NCBI GenBank assembly: GCA_947396885.1 | Contig: OX377201.1 | Span: 25,025,923-25,089,922 of the forward strand | From: Heligmosomoides polygyrus polygyrus | Taxonomy: Eukaryota; Nematoda; Chromadorea; Rhabditida; Heligmosomidae | Direction of reading: 5' to 3' | Length of the DNA: 64,000 nucleotides | Shown: in pieces, positions 10,366-21,477 of the stretch | How the letters are laid out: the number at the start of each line of letters is the position of its first letter | Position numbering within the stretch: position 1 is the first letter of the stretch | The notes under the pieces: generated by a model | The model's database searches: none | Told to the model about the DNA's origin: nothing | The model's input: only the letters and a program-made list of their open reading frames with translations | Translations under genes and position numbers: made by a program

Positions 10366-11569
10366 TCCCATGGTCACTCTCTCTACCCTCTCCACGGAGT
10401 GAGAGTCAAGCACGAAGTCAAAACTTGTCCGGCAAGTTTTCTGAATCTCAGCACACGTTGGATAACGTCTGCCGCACGCCTTCTGAGTTCCAACGCATAT
10501 GCATATTAGACGACGTCTTCAGCACGTCTACTGAACCCTGACATACGTTGGACGACGTCTGCGGCAGGTCTTCTGAATCCCCACGCTCTGCACTTGATCC
10601 CTATTCATATCCTGAAGCGCTACCGGCTGAATATATCGTAAACCTGGACGATCCGCCGCCCAGACACGGTTTCTTTGCTCTCTCCGCTGACGCGGAGGAG
10701 AACACAGAAACCGCGTCATATGTGAGCGTTTCACGACCATGTGCAATTTCAGAGCGGGCACCAGCCCGCTTAGTTCCCCTGTTTCTCAGAGATAATTATC
10801 CATCCTCATTGCGAAAACGACGACGCGAAAACGACAAATGGCTTCTTGAATGCAACACTGGTAGCGGATCTGTTGCTTTTCAGGTCAACTACTTAAAGGA
10901 AGGAGCAAGAAGTGAAGGAACTGGAGGTGGACTTTGGGTGCCCTCTATTAGACCTGGTGCAGTTGCGTCGTCTCTTCTTCCCTCACGCATGGTGATGTAT
11001 AAATGTTCAAAACCAGTTATACACAGGTACGAAGTGCATGAAGCAGCACTGCGCACAATACTGGCAGCGTACAAAGGCTACAGGCTCTCACAGCTTGTTT
11101 CCTTACATGGACTAAGGAACTTGGAAAAACCATCCTGCTCGGATTTTCAAAAGAGACCAGGATGTGACGTCGGAGGTGGTTAAAATGAGAAACGAGGTCT
11201 GTGGATCCCGCAAACTAACCTAAGCGGCATCGATATACACTTTTCCTCATCTTTGCGTGTCATCTGGAAATCAGAGGTCTGCTGATGGTTTTCTAAAACC
11301 TAACACCAACCATGTCCGCCGATGCTCATGCTGAACGCTGAAGTGTGGCCCACCCCTAGACCTTCGAGGGAAGAAATGAAGCTGGCCGAACGGATGGCCA
11401 GCATACTAAAGGACTTCGAAGCACGTCAACTTGAAGTCGACGAAGGCGAATAGCTGGAAGTAGTGGAAGAACAAGAAGATTGGGATCGGCAAGATGAGCT
11501 GATGGACGTGGAGAGGCAAGCAAGCAGTGGGCATATGGTAGCGTTTTCGGGAGGAAAGGGTACGTTTTC
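10366..11569 (+). repeat. 1.2-kb direct repeat, copy 2
   Basis: Near-identical to 3766-4967. This copy lacks the ~480 bp of related upstream sequence seen before copy 1. On its 3' side it abuts a reverse SINE head (GCCGGCATCTTCTCCGACTG then CGCTAC, about 11578-11603). The high identity points to a recent duplication or recent spread of the family. Confidence 0.9.
10548..11183 (+). CDS. open frame in the direct repeat, function unknown (copy 2)
   Basis: A 211-codon open frame equivalent to 3994-4581. It extends 16 codons further upstream because of the 2-base insertion near 10604. The two products agree except for a few substitutions; for example, the Arg-Leu after the basic patch in copy 1 is Trp-Leu here. 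The start is again TTG rather than ATG. I recognise no domain. A real gene product would need transcript support. Confidence 0.25.
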   Translation: MDDVCGRSSESPRSALDPYSYPEALPAEYIVNLDDPPPRHGFFALSADAEENTETASYVSVSRPCAISERAPARLVPLFLRDNYPSSLRKRRRENDKWLLECNTGSGSVAFQVNYLKEGARSEGTGGGLWVPSIRPGAVASSLLPSRMVMYKCSKPVIHRYEVHEAALRTILAAYKGYRLSQLVSLHGLRNLEKPSCSDFQKRPGCDVGGG

Positions 11570-11859
11570 TGCGATAGCCGGCATCTTCTCCGACTGCGCT
11601 ACCATTGAAAATGATTGCGAGAGACTTACTTAGTCGTGTAATATAACGCTGAGATGGAAGCGTGCAGCGCGTTTGAAAGGTGCGTCGGCCGCCATATGCA
11701 CTCCGAATCGATTCAAGGTTAGGATCCTGCATAGGTCAACCACTAATACCAAACATCCGGGATTGTTGAACTGATAACAGACTTGTTTGAGGAGAATAGG
11801 ACACTCACCTGGGCCACTTCTATTTGTATATGATAAAATACACTTTCAACTCTCATCCT

Positions 11860-11925
11860 CATCGTAGATGTGGCATGCGTGGCGCATTCCAAGCAGGGAT
11901 TGTTTAATGCCGTCCTTTGCCGTTT
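11860..11925 (+). mobile_element. SINE 3' fragment
   Basis: GGCATGCGTGGCGCATTCC followed by GGGATTG and GCCGTCCTTTGCC matches the 3' end of the SINE family; the head is missing. Confidence 0.55.
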
Positions 11926-12744
11926 TCGTGCCTATGACTTTCATTTAAGCAGAGTTGTCTACAGGCGTCTCAACTCAATCCACTTTTTTCCAGTACTCGC
12001 CACGCTCTCAGCATTCCCACCAAAACTGCTAATGCAGCATTCACTTCGTGAGCGATTAATTTTTGAAGGCACCGGTACATAGTGCTCCTTTCCAAGTGCT
12101 ACTTTTTAATGGCTGTTCAGCAACCTATAAATGCACAGGATGGTGCATACGATCTTCCGGGGGGGGGGGGAGGTTCTTGATGGCACAGGGAACTTGAGGC
12201 TCGACCTGTTCAGAGTCACAGCCATCAATGTCTAATGGTGCGCACTTTTATTGTAAACGGCACGGATCATTAAAGCTCGAAAGGACTTTCAAGTGAGTCG
12301 CTATCTCGATGCCGTCGCGATAGCGATCTAAAACATCTGCTGCCGTCATATCTACTTTTTCACGGGAGCAGTTTGTACCTCTCGTTCTAATTCCGTTGTT
12401 TCTGAAGACTTTTACCCTTTTTTACTTTATTGCCTTTATTTAACTCTAGTAGATACTCTTTAATGTTTATTTAGTTGAAATTAAATGTTTGTTTCCGAAT
12501 CTATCTTAGTCGGATTCAATGTTTTGTCGCTCCATTTCCTTTCATGTATACAAGAGCTCCAGCTGTTATCCCAAGAACCAGTGGTCCCCAGCAAGTTCAA
12601 ATACGATGGTGTTGCCTGGGATGGCGGGCGTAACTATCACTTTGGGTTACTCCCTACCGACTACGATAGATCCAGCTCTTTACAATGCAATCGGTCGAAT
12701 GGCTAAGGTGAAGCGGTTGCATAAGCCTAAATGACAAAAGATTC
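11926..12744. other. no gene recognised
   Basis: Mixed composition with a G run near 12160-12170. No supported feature. Confidence 0.5.
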
Positions 12745-13048
12745 AGGTCGTTGTTATTCAGTTCTATAGGATGCGTCACGCATAATACTTTTACGTGATA
12801 TCGTGCGACTATGAAAATGATCAGGAACGGCGTTTGTCCATCGCTCTTGGGATGCGCCGCGCACTCTACTTCCACGGGATGTCGTGTAGGCAACTTGAAT
12901 GCGTATTACTCCTAAACCACCACACATTCGACTAGTGTTCTATCTTCAGAAGGATGGAGGGATTTCATGAGCTGGGTGGTATATGAACCATGAACCTGGA
13001 ATCGGGGCGCAAGCGACTGCCGGCGCCTCCTCCGACTGCGCTGCCTAC
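12745..13048 (-). mobile_element. two reverse SINE fragments
   Basis: 12745-12810 resembles the SINE 3' half (ATGCGTCACGCATAATACTT). 12850-13048 is a fuller copy, running from GATGCGCCGCGCACTCTACT to a head ending CCTCCTCCGACTGCGCTGCC. On the minus strand this gives an A box GCAGCGCAGTCGG. Confidence 0.6.
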
Positions 13049-13092
13049 AGCTGTGCTCGAACGAATATTCTGGAAATACTCGAATAACTATT

Positions 13093-13110
13093 CGAGTATT
13101 CGAATACTCG
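13093..13110. repeat. 18-bp perfect palindrome in a CGAATA-rich patch
   Basis: CGAGTATTCGAATACTCG lies in a run of CGAATA/TATTCG words (about 13060-13115). Confidence 0.7.
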
Positions 13111-13202
13111 ATATTTTTAGATTTTTGAAGTCCTCAACGAGCACCATGAGACCTTGTTCTCGTGCTTAATTTATAAGCACTTTCTTCGTACAGACTAAGG
13201 AG

Positions 13203-13305
13203 TAGGATAGAGGACAAAGGGTAAACGATAAAGGACCACGTTAGTCAATCCCTTTTAAGATGCGTCACGAATTCTACTTCTACGGGATGTCATGGAGGCA
13301 AATTG
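13203..13305 (-). mobile_element. SINE 3' half, reverse
   Basis: The simple tail (GGACAAAGGGTAAACGATAA) leads into GATGCGTCACGAATTCTACT and CTACGGGATGTCATGGAGGC, the SINE 3' end in reverse. The head is missing. Confidence 0.6.
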
Positions 13306-13800
13306 AACCTCCGGGCTGAAGTTTCGGACCGCTTGAACGACATCCACAAAATCGATAATTTGATCGACATCGATTGATGGCGATCGACACTTTTAAAACG
13401 AATTTCTGATTCGTGTTTAGCATACACTGGATCCAAGTGAATCATTTTCGGATATCCGATTTGAGTAACTTGATCCGAATTATCCAAAAAACCGAGATCC
13501 GGGAAATTGCCCTATCCGAATCATTCAAAAATCTTGGGTCAATCATATCCGAATCATCCAAATAATTATGCGAAGATTTTCGATCGGATATAATGTATAG
13601 TATTCAGGGACCTCGATGACACCCATGGCTGAAGTTCTCAGGCAGACAGAAGACGTCTGGGTGTTTTCCGCTATTTTCGCGCGTTCTAGGGTGATCAATA
13701 TCGACAGACAGCGCTCGATATTTTGAAAACAAACTTCAGATTCGTGTTCACCGACCTCGATTACCCCTGGGCTAAAGTTCCCAAGCTGTAGAAGATGTCT
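13306..13800. repeat. decayed copies of the ~106-bp satellite seen at 36.9-37.4 kb
   Basis: Segments with ATTCGTGTTCACCGACCTCG, CCCCTGGGCTAAAGTTC, CGATCGACACTTTTAAAACG and CGACATCGATTGATGGCGAT match the reverse complement of the 36.9-37.4 kb array, but are diverged and out of register. Between them, GGATATCCGA/CGGATAT words recur (13440-13600). Confidence 0.5.
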
Positions 13801-13809
13801 GGATATTTT

Positions 13810-14070
13810 TCATGCGCATCCGATACCAGGTTCCTTTTTCGGATTTCCCGCCCAGCTATTCCTTCCTTCCCTCCGCAGTAGCTGGAGTAACTGGACTTGA
13901 TTGAAAATAAACAAGGGATAGCCAACTGACTCATCAGTTGGCTATCCCTTGTTAATGTATTGGCCAATTACGCCTTCAAATTACCGTGACAATATCCCAT
14001 TCAAGAAGATTGTGTAGCGCAACCCGAGAGGGACTTAATAACGCCGCTATTTATCCTCTAACGTTAACCT
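13810..14070 (+). mobile_element. SINE fragments around a hairpin
   Basis: 13815-13880 keeps the B-box region (CATCCGATACCAGGTTCC, then TTCGGATTTCCCGCC). 14020-14070 keeps a 3' end (GGGACTTAATAACGCCGCTA then TTATCC). Between them lies the hairpin at 13910-13953. Confidence 0.5.
13910..13953. repeat. perfect 20-bp stem hairpin with 4-nt loop
   Basis: AACAAGGGATAGCCAACTGA is followed by CTCA and then its exact reverse complement. The exact identity suggests recent formation or conserved structure. Confidence 0.85.
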
Positions 14071-14344
14071 TTTGAGCGTGAAAATCTCAGACGACCATGA
14101 CCCAGAGAGGAATTTTGTCTGCTCGAATAAAGGCCAATAACGTTTCTACCCATCCAAACTGCGTGCCATAGTGGCTCAGAGGCATCTTTTCGGAGTAATC
14201 ATATAAAATTCTGGAAGACTTTCAAGAAATGCACAGACTGGACAGCTCGAACAATCTTTAAAAAAAATTGCATTTTCAAGTATAGGTCCTTTCAGAGCAA
14301 TCTGTACACTTTACGGATGGAGAAGATTTCAAGTGAAAAGCCAT

Positions 14345-14560
14345 TCTCTCAGGGGTAGGTGAATTGGCACCAGAATTGTCTGGGAAGAAAAAAACACTGA
14401 CTTATCCATCGGCTAAACATTACAAAGTCGTAATCTGTGTAGGCCAAGTACGTTTTCAGTTTGCCTCCATGAAATCTCTTAGAAGTGGAATGCGTGACGC
14501 ATCTCAAAGATGATCGGCTAATTTGGCACTTTATCCTACTCCGTGTTCTGTGCGAAGAAA
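14345..14560 (+). mobile_element. SINE copy lacking its head
   Basis: GGTGAATTGGCACCAGAATT, TGTCTGGGAAG, GGCCAAGTACG, CCTCCATGAAATCTCTTAG and GGAATGCGTGACGCATCTC follow the family order. The TTTATCC tail lies near 14535. Confidence 0.65.
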
Positions 14561-14679
14561 GCGCTTGTAAATTAAGCACGAGAACAAACGCCCATGGTGC
14601 TCGAAAACTTGAAATCAACTGCCTCTATATATTCTTGGGCGATACAACGACTTACGCTGTCCAGCCGAGGAACAATCCA

Positions 14680-14820
14680 GCGCTTTATCCTTCCCGAACA
14701 GGTCTGGTATTCAGAAATTCCGGAGATATCGAAGGCGTGGTTGATCTGAGCGGGATATCTTAACCAGGAACATGGTTCTGGTGCACGCGACAGTCGGCAT
14801 CTTCTCCGACTGCGCTGCGC
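14680..14820 (-). mobile_element. SINE 5' half, reverse
   Basis: Running backwards it ends in CATCTTCTCCGACTGCGCTG, the tRNA-like A box on the minus strand, preceded by AACCAGGAACATGGTTCTGG. The 3' half is absent. Confidence 0.6.
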
Positions 14821-15029
14821 CCTTCGATAGCGGATGCCTTCAATTTTCCCATGTTCTCGGTTACGGAGCTGTTCTATCGCTCCACAAAAGCGTTTAGTGA
14901 GCACAGTCTTCAGCATCTGGTCCATTCTGTGCATTTTCTCTCAAGCCTGCAAGATTCTCCAAGCAGGAATAAGACGTTACTCTAGAAATGGTCAACCTTT
15001 GAAAAAACATTTATCAAATTAGTACAACT

Positions 15030-15110
15030 TAGAGGATAAAGGTCGACGTTATTCAATCCGCTGGGAGGATGAGCCGCGCATCCTTCTCCTATGCGACAAG
15101 TCGGTGTTCC
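15030..15110 (-). mobile_element. SINE 3' fragment, reverse
   Basis: GAGGATAAAGGTCGACGTTA and TTCAATCC lead into GATGAGCCGCGCATCCTTCT, the 3' end of the family in reverse. Confidence 0.45.
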
Positions 15111-16759
15111 GATTCTTCCTAGACGGGTCTTATCCCCCAGGCATGTAAGACATTGTTGGTTCGGACGGGAAGCCGAACCAAGGACCTTGAAATAGATTGC
15201 TTGCGACTGTCACCGCTTTTTCCGGCTACGCTATTAGGTGCCCGTTTGTTACTTAGAAGCACATTAGGATCTATTCTAGTAGGGAGAGGGGCACTTCCAT
15301 TCGTATTTTTACTTTGCTTTTCTAACGGTATCCCAACCCCCCCCCCCTCTCCCACTAGGACAGATCCGAACATTATTAATGGAAGAAGACAAGAAACTGA
15401 TGACATTAAAAATGTCCGTGGCGCGGTACACGACCACGCAACGAAATAAGAACGCAGAGGTAGGTCGGAAGACAGTCGGAGTAAAAGCAGCATAGAACGG
15501 CAATAGGCACGGTGCGGCGCCTATTGGCGCCTACCTGAGATTCTGATTAGCAAGGAGCGACGGGGAGGAAGTTGCTGCAGGTGAATCCAAGTGTACGTGG
15601 GTTCAATCCAGTGAGTTAATGGGCGATTAGTGCCACACCACTATCCCATGCGGATTTCCCGGAAATGTCGTCGGTGGACTCAATGAGATGCACGGAGTCA
15701 TCGTCCGTCATTCTTATTATAGCAGCGCCCTACGCAGAGCTCTCTTCTGTTGACGAATCGCCTTGTTGTCGGGCGGTAGCAGGGATGAGTTCGGATTACG
15801 TGCATCACAGGCCCATTCAACATAGATCAGGCTCTTATTCAGATGACTAGCCAAGGTTAATGCTTCCGTTACAATGAGGAATCGATGCTTCGATGATCTT
15901 GGTAATGGTGTGTATGTGGTCGATCGTGCTGAATCCTCTCCGAAATCCTGCTTCGCATGGCTATTCTTCGTCCAGAGTTCTGATAATCCTATTCATGTTC
16001 ACTCGAGTTAACAGCTTGTAGACTACGGACGGCAGGCAAATTTATTGTTTAACTTCAAAAACTGTAGGTTTTATAAAATTTCAAACAATGTGTTCACCTA
16101 TAGGGGTACTTGAATTCAAACTATTCAAAGGAAGAGATTCCAAATTTTCCTTAAGCAAAAAATTATTCAAATTTTTTGACGGATACTGTTCTTTATTGTA
16201 GAACTATTTCTTGAATATGGAAGAGAATCAGTTTGCTTTGAAAAAAGACCAATTTGGTTTGAAAAGCATCCAGTTTGACTGGTTTAGTTGTTTAGTTTGA
16301 TTTTTTTATTTGAAAAGTGTTCTATGTACATATTTGACGGTTTAAATGTCGCTTTTATCTTTTTCTCCGGTGACTTTGAAACTTATTCAAGCGAACATCT
16401 CAAGTGGGCTCTAGGGACTTTGTATCCCGTGTAGAGCTTTCCATGAGAAGATTCACACAATCTCTAAATTGCGCAATCTCTAAATCGCTTTTAAGCTATT
16501 TTATGCTGTTGCTGATGTTGTTGTGTTGCTAAGCTGTTCACAAGATTGTTAAACGGCTTTATTGGCAAAAGTTTCGGCTGAATCGCTTTCTCAGAGTTTT
16601 ACAGTATTCCAATTAAGGAACAACCAGTAGAAGCTGCACAGAGAAAACCAGTGGCACGGGGCAGCACCCAAACCAGGTTAAGGAGTGAGATCTTTCTGAT
16701 GTGATCTCAAGCTTGTTTCCTGCCTAAGCCGACTGTACTCCCATTCTTCTGGCTCGTTG
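15111..16759. other. no gene recognised
   Basis: Mixed sequence with a C run near 15339-15349. Short overlapping frames on both strands have no supporting features. 16040-16330 is AT-rich with TTTGAAAA-type words. Confidence 0.55.
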
Positions 16760-16975
16760 ATAGAAGTCCTTTGATCCCTTCCGCGTCGGTGAACTAGTAG
16801 CAGACCTGTCTGTTAAGGATAAAGCGCTGACTTGTTCATCGCCGGTTTTCGTAAATCCTTGTATAGGCATCAAACACATTTAAATCACCTCCACGACACT
16901 CAGTAGAAGTATAGTGCGTGGCGCATCCTAATAAGGATGGAATAACGCAGTTCTTTATCCCTTATCTTTTACAGC
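16760..16975 (+). mobile_element. SINE copy lacking its head
   Basis: GTCGGTGAACTAGTAGCAGA, CTTGTTCATCG, CCTCCACGACACTCAGTAG, GTGCGTGGCGCATCC and the tail TTTATCCCTTATC follow family order. Confidence 0.65.
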
Positions 16976-17117
16976 AGGTTCCTCAAAGGTTGATGGAGAA
17001 ATGGAAGAAGGGGTTATGTGACAAGCCAACCGTATAGAAACGTCGAAAACTGGCAGTTCACCTTGATGTTTCTCCATCCACTTTCTGCTTCTTCACCTTT
17101 GTTTTCATTTGAGGAAG

Positions 17118-17607
17118 TGTAAGATCCCAAACTCGCTCGGTCCAGCTGCACCGCGTGTGTTGTGTGAATGCACACAAACACCACATTTGACAACACCGCC
17201 CTAGAAATGCACCTCAGCGGCCACGGTGGCGGCTCTTCCTCCTTCGCCAAACCGCATGCGTCGCGTCGCCTCGACGTGGCAACTCTCGATATCCATCGAC
17301 ACCACGGCCAGTCGATATGGAGGAGGATCTTGGATCGGTTGATGGCGGATCGCGGCTCTTCCACCGCCGCTACAGGAGAACCCTGGGAGAAGGGAGTTCT
17401 CGCACGAGCAGCTTGAATGGGCCATAACATGGAGTCCTTCCCTAGCCTGGTTCTACGCTCGAAGAGCACAGAACCCAGCCGCGAATTCCCCTGATCAAGG
17501 AATGCAGCTGGAGGGCGATTTTTGGACGACGCCGTCGAATTCAGTGTGTTGTGTGCATTCACACAACACACGCGGTGCAGCTGCACCGAGCGAGCTTGGG
17601 ATCGTAG
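17118..17607. mobile_element. 490-bp Mutator-like MITE with 10-bp target duplication
   Basis: TTTGAGGAAG is directly repeated at 17108-17117 and 17608-17617, exactly bracketing a 490-bp unit. The unit's ends are inverted repeats of about 58 bp (GATCCCAAACTCGCTCGG...GTGTTGTGTGAATGCACACA on the left, the inverse on the right). Long TIRs with a 9-10 bp duplication are typical of Mutator-like (MULE) elements. Nothing inside resembles a transposase, so it would be mobilised in trans. A 190-codon minus-strand frame spans the TIRs; I regard it as chance. Confidence 0.8.
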
Positions 17608-17922
17608 TTTGAGGAAGACTTACCTTTGCACTTCAACAGCCATCATAGGCAGTTCTGATGTTCAATTTAATTTCTGAGTTTAATTTAACGGAAAACTTCG
17701 CTGGCCTGGGAGAAAATCCGTAATCCTAAACCGAAGTGTACGCGGCAGCCGGTGCCTTCTACGACTAAGTTACCAGTCGCCCATTGCTGGTATAGGGTAC
17801 ATGGTATGGTATGCTGGGTCTGGATTCACCAACGATCATACCCATGAGTATGCTGGGTAGGTATACCCACGATTCATGATAAACCTTACCTGCCAAATCA
17901 TGGGTATATCTGGGTAGAGAAA
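17608..17922. other. spacer with imperfect ATACCCA/TGGGTAT repeats
   Basis: 17770-17915 repeats GGTAT, ATGCTGGGT and TACCCATGA words in both orientations, a weak foldback pattern. No gene. Confidence 0.45.
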
Positions 17923-20364
17923 GGTGGCGATGTCCGTTCCTCCACGTGGTGCCACTGGAAACTGCTTGCTTTTGCAAGCCGAGCCAAACACGGACATTCG
18001 AATGCAGGCGACAGGCCCTAGTGACAGGCCGGCCTACGAACATTTTGTGTCACATCATATGGTTGATGGCGTTTCAGACTTCTCGAGATAATGCTACGGC
18101 GTCCGCGGGAGCCGACGCGCACCTGCAAAGCCCGGCGAGTGTGAAAAGTGTGCGAGGGTCCCTGATGCGAGGACGGCATCGGGGGGCAACTGTGCTAGTC
18201 CGAAAGTCCCGTAACGTAGGCAAGACCCGCGTAGCAACGTTGAATGTGGGTACGTTGACGGGCCGCTCGTGTGAGTTGGTAAGCACTGGAGCGAAGAAAG
18301 ATAGATTTCTGTGCGGTGCAGGAGACGAGGTGGTCCTGCTGCAAGTCAAGGGACCTAGGACGTGGCTTCAAGGCCGTTCTATGTGGAAGTCCCAGGACCA
18401 CCAGTGGTGTCGGTGTGATCGTCTCCGAGCGTTTCCGTGACGCGATTGCAAGCGTAGAACGTTTCGATGACCGCTTGATGAAGATTGTTGTCGCCGTAGA
18501 AGAGCGACGATGCCATTTCTTTTCTGCGTATGCTCCGCAGACAGGCTGTTCCGAGCAAACCAAGGACGAGTTCTGGTCCCTGCTTGATGAGAAGACAGCG
18601 GAAGTACCGTCACAAGATATGGTTGTTGTGGCAGGTGACCTTAATGGTCACGTCGGAGCAACGAAAGACGGCTACAACTGTCATGGTGGTTTTGGATATG
18701 GGTCGCGCAACGCCGATGGTGAGCGTATACTTGAGTATGCAGACTCACATGACCTCACCATCGTGAACACCAAATTTCGAAAGCCGACTCCCACCTCATC
18801 TCGTTTTATAGCGGGAATGCTAAAACGCAGATTGACTATGTCCTTGTTAGGCGTCGCGACCAAGGCCTTGTCACAGACGCGAAGACCGTGCCGTATGAGA
18901 CGGTTGCCACGCAACACCGTCCACTGATATGCTCGCTGAAGATCACACCTTCGAGGTGTAAACATGTCGAGCGATGTGGGTCGGCTAGAATCAAATGCTG
19001 GCGACTGAAAGAGAAGGAAGCGGCAGTTATTCCTCGCATTCGGTTGCCGACAGTGACAACTGTCGACGAAACCTGGAAGGACGCCACCGATGCGATAACT
19101 CGAGCTGCACGCCTTAAACTCGGCACAACGAAGCCTGGACGACGCTGGGTCGACAAGCAGGCATGGCTGTGGACTGATGATGTCAGAGAGAAAGTCCGAG
19201 AAAAGAAACGGCTCTATCACGTGTTTATCGGTGATAAAACAGTCCATAATTGGCGGAACTATCGAGAAGCGAAGAAAGCGGCAAAGAAGGCAGTGGCCGC
19301 TGCTAAAGCAGCATACTACGCTGATGTCAGCAAAAAATTGGAAACGCGCGATGGTGAGCGTTATATTTGCCGACTCGCCAAAGCTCGCTGTCGCCAAGCA
19401 GAAGACATTGAGAAGTTCTTTGGCATTAACGACGAGAACGATCATCTTCTGATGGATCGTAAGACGGCTGTGAGGCGGTGTCGCGAGTGCTTCAAGGAAA
19501 TCTCGAATGTGGAATTTGACCATCCTGCTATTCCTTTTGCATCTCCTGTATGCGGTTCCGTTCAGAAGATCACAGTGAGCGAAACTGAAGCAGCCCTGAG
19601 GAAGATGAAGTCAGGCAAAGCCACTGGTCCCGATGACCTGCCAGCTGACCTGTGGAAGTCGAAGGGCTGGTGCCCTGCTGACTAGCTGACTGCGTTTTTC
19701 AATCAGGTTGTTGCTGAGAACAAAGTGCCTGAGGGTTGGCAGCAAAGCACGACCATCCCGATTTGGAAGAAGAAGGGCAGTCCTGCAGACTGCGCCAGTT
19801 ACCGTCCAATTCGTCTTCTTTCGCACACCATGAAAATCATTGAGCGAATTGTCGACGGACGTATCCAGGATGTCGTACAGCTTTCCACGAATCAGTGTGG
19901 TTTCGTATCTGGCTGTGGCACCGTTGATGCCATTCACGCCTTCGTCTTCTGCTAGAGAAGCACCGCGAGAAACAGAAACCGGTGCATTTTGCCTTCCTGG
20001 ACTTGGAGAAAGCCTTCGACCGCGTTCCGCGAGATGTTATATGGTACGCGTTGCGACAACATGGTATCCCTGAAGAGCTTATTGAGTGGGTGCGCATTCT
20101 ATACTCTTGCCCAAGGAGTCGAGTGCGAGCGCCAGCGGGCACCTCGATGGAGTTTCCCATCTCTGTAGGGGTGCATCAGGGATCTGCGCTATCCCCACTG
20201 CTCTTCGTGGTCGTGATGGATACAATCTCACGAGATCTCCAAATGGCGGCACCTTGGACGCTGCTGTATGCTGACGACGTCATGCTTGCATGTGAAGACA
20301 AAACCGAACTCGAGCGACAGGCACAGGCGTGGTGCGATCGTTTGGCATTGTTCGGTCTCAAGCT
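17923..20364 (+). pseudogene. RTE-clade LINE, family A, copy 1 (broken; runs into gap)
   Basis: A non-LTR retrotransposon reading frame coding for an APE-type endonuclease followed by reverse transcriptase. The 5' leader (from GTGGCGATGTCCGTTCCTCC) is shared with 44592 and 61198. Endonuclease motifs appear in order: TLNVGTLTGRS (about 18237), SAYAPQTGCS (about 18525), AGDLNGHVG (about 18630) and TQHRPL (about 18910). RT motifs include FDRVPRDVIWYALRQHG, HQGSALSPLLF and the catalytic YADD (20267-20278). The frame is broken near 18280 and 18790, by an in-frame TAG at about 19683 (a Trp codon in relatives), and by a 1-base loss near 19945. The 3' part is lost in the N gap, so its tail and target duplication cannot be seen. 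Confidence 0.93.
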
Positions 20365-20564
20365 NNNNNNNNNNNNNNNNNNNNNNNNNNNNNNNNNNNN
20401 NNNNNNNNNNNNNNNNNNNNNNNNNNNNNNNNNNNNNNNNNNNNNNNNNNNNNNNNNNNNNNNNNNNNNNNNNNNNNNNNNNNNNNNNNNNNNNNNNNNN
20501 NNNNNNNNNNNNNNNNNNNNNNNNNNNNNNNNNNNNNNNNNNNNNNNNNNNNNNNNNNNNNNNN
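20365..20564. other. assembly gap (200 Ns)
   Basis: Exactly 200 N, a standard placeholder length; the true size is unknown. Confidence 0.99.
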
Positions 20565-20871
20565 GAATTTCATTTTACACCATGCTGTCACTGTGGCGAG
20601 CATCCGCCATCAACTCCATGGGTTATCGAACTGCACTCAAAGGCACACCTTGTCGTGGGAACATGACGTGCAGATCTAGTAGGCGGTGGCACTGCGGAGC
20701 GTGGGGAATGTTCAGTTATGGGAAGCAACGAGGCTACATATATGTGCCACCGCCTACTAGATCTGCACGTCATGTTCCCACGACAAGGTGTGCCTTTGAG
20801 TGCAGTTCGATAACCCATGGAGTTGATGGCGGATGCTCGCCACAGTGACAGCATGGTGTAAAATGAAATTC
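20565..20871. repeat. perfect 128-bp inverted duplication beside the gap
   Basis: 20565-20692 is the exact reverse complement of 20744-20871. The 51-bp spacer includes 20715-20745, which is the exact reverse complement of 21146-21176. Zero mismatches, together with the adjoining gap, suggest a chimeric read or misjoin. A recent natural inverted duplication is the alternative. Confidence 0.9.
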
Positions 20872-21179
20872 TAGTGCCGAGGGGAAAAATAAAAAGTGAT
20901 ATTTCAAGATAGAGCAATTTCAGAGCGTGTGCATTTTAATTGTTTACCCTTTTTGAGTTCTGCTGTTTTATTGGATTTCTAGACATTTTTAAAACTGCGA
21001 GTCATTATTTTTCTGGTGGTGTAATTACATATTAGGTTGGTCAGAAAGCCTGAGCCGATTTTGTGAAGGTTTCAGAGCATTATCTTTCTGACCGGCCTAA
21101 CACTGGCACTTGTATATCATTTCTCGAAACTTCTCTGTAATAGGTACATATATGTAGCCTCGTTGCTTCCCATAACTTC
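20872..21179. other. spacer with a small mariner-like TIR pair
   Basis: At 21033-21050 TTAGGTTGGTCAGAAAGC is mirrored imperfectly by GCTTTCTGACCGGCCTAA-like sequence ending near 21100. That makes a ~68-bp unit with mariner-type ends, either a mini-element or the 5' TIR of the mariner fragment that follows. Confidence 0.4.
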
Positions 21180-21475
21180 AAAACGATGTGAATTTCACAA
21201 GAATATTTTCGAGCTTCATCTTCTATGTATGGCGACGGCAACCGTTCGAAACGTCAACAACGTACTGGGGGAGGGCACCACTTCCTCTGGCACTGTCAAC
21301 CGCTGGTTCGCTCACTTCAGAGGTGGAGACACGTGCTTTAAAGACGAACCTCGGCCGGAACGCCTTCACACAGTGCAAGACTCTGCTATTCTCGATCTGT
21401 CAAAGGGGATGCTGAAGTTAGCACTGCAGTTTGCGACGAGACTCGGTTGCACGCAGTCAACAACTATGTACTAGT
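21180..21475 (+). pseudogene. mariner transposase N-terminal fragment
   Basis: Translation from about 21180 gives the N-terminal helix-turn-helix portion of a mariner transposase. The family pattern is a NVNNVLGEGT..SGTVNRWFAHF segment followed by GGD...DEPRPERL. Only ~100 codons remain; the catalytic domain is absent. The fragment stops where the RTE-B element begins (about 21478), so it was probably split or replaced by that insertion. Confidence 0.7.
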
Positions 21476-21477
21476 CA

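Noticed and set aside
17014..17586. 190-codon minus-strand frame
   Set aside because: It spans the TIR and interior of the Mutator-like MITE and has no domain.
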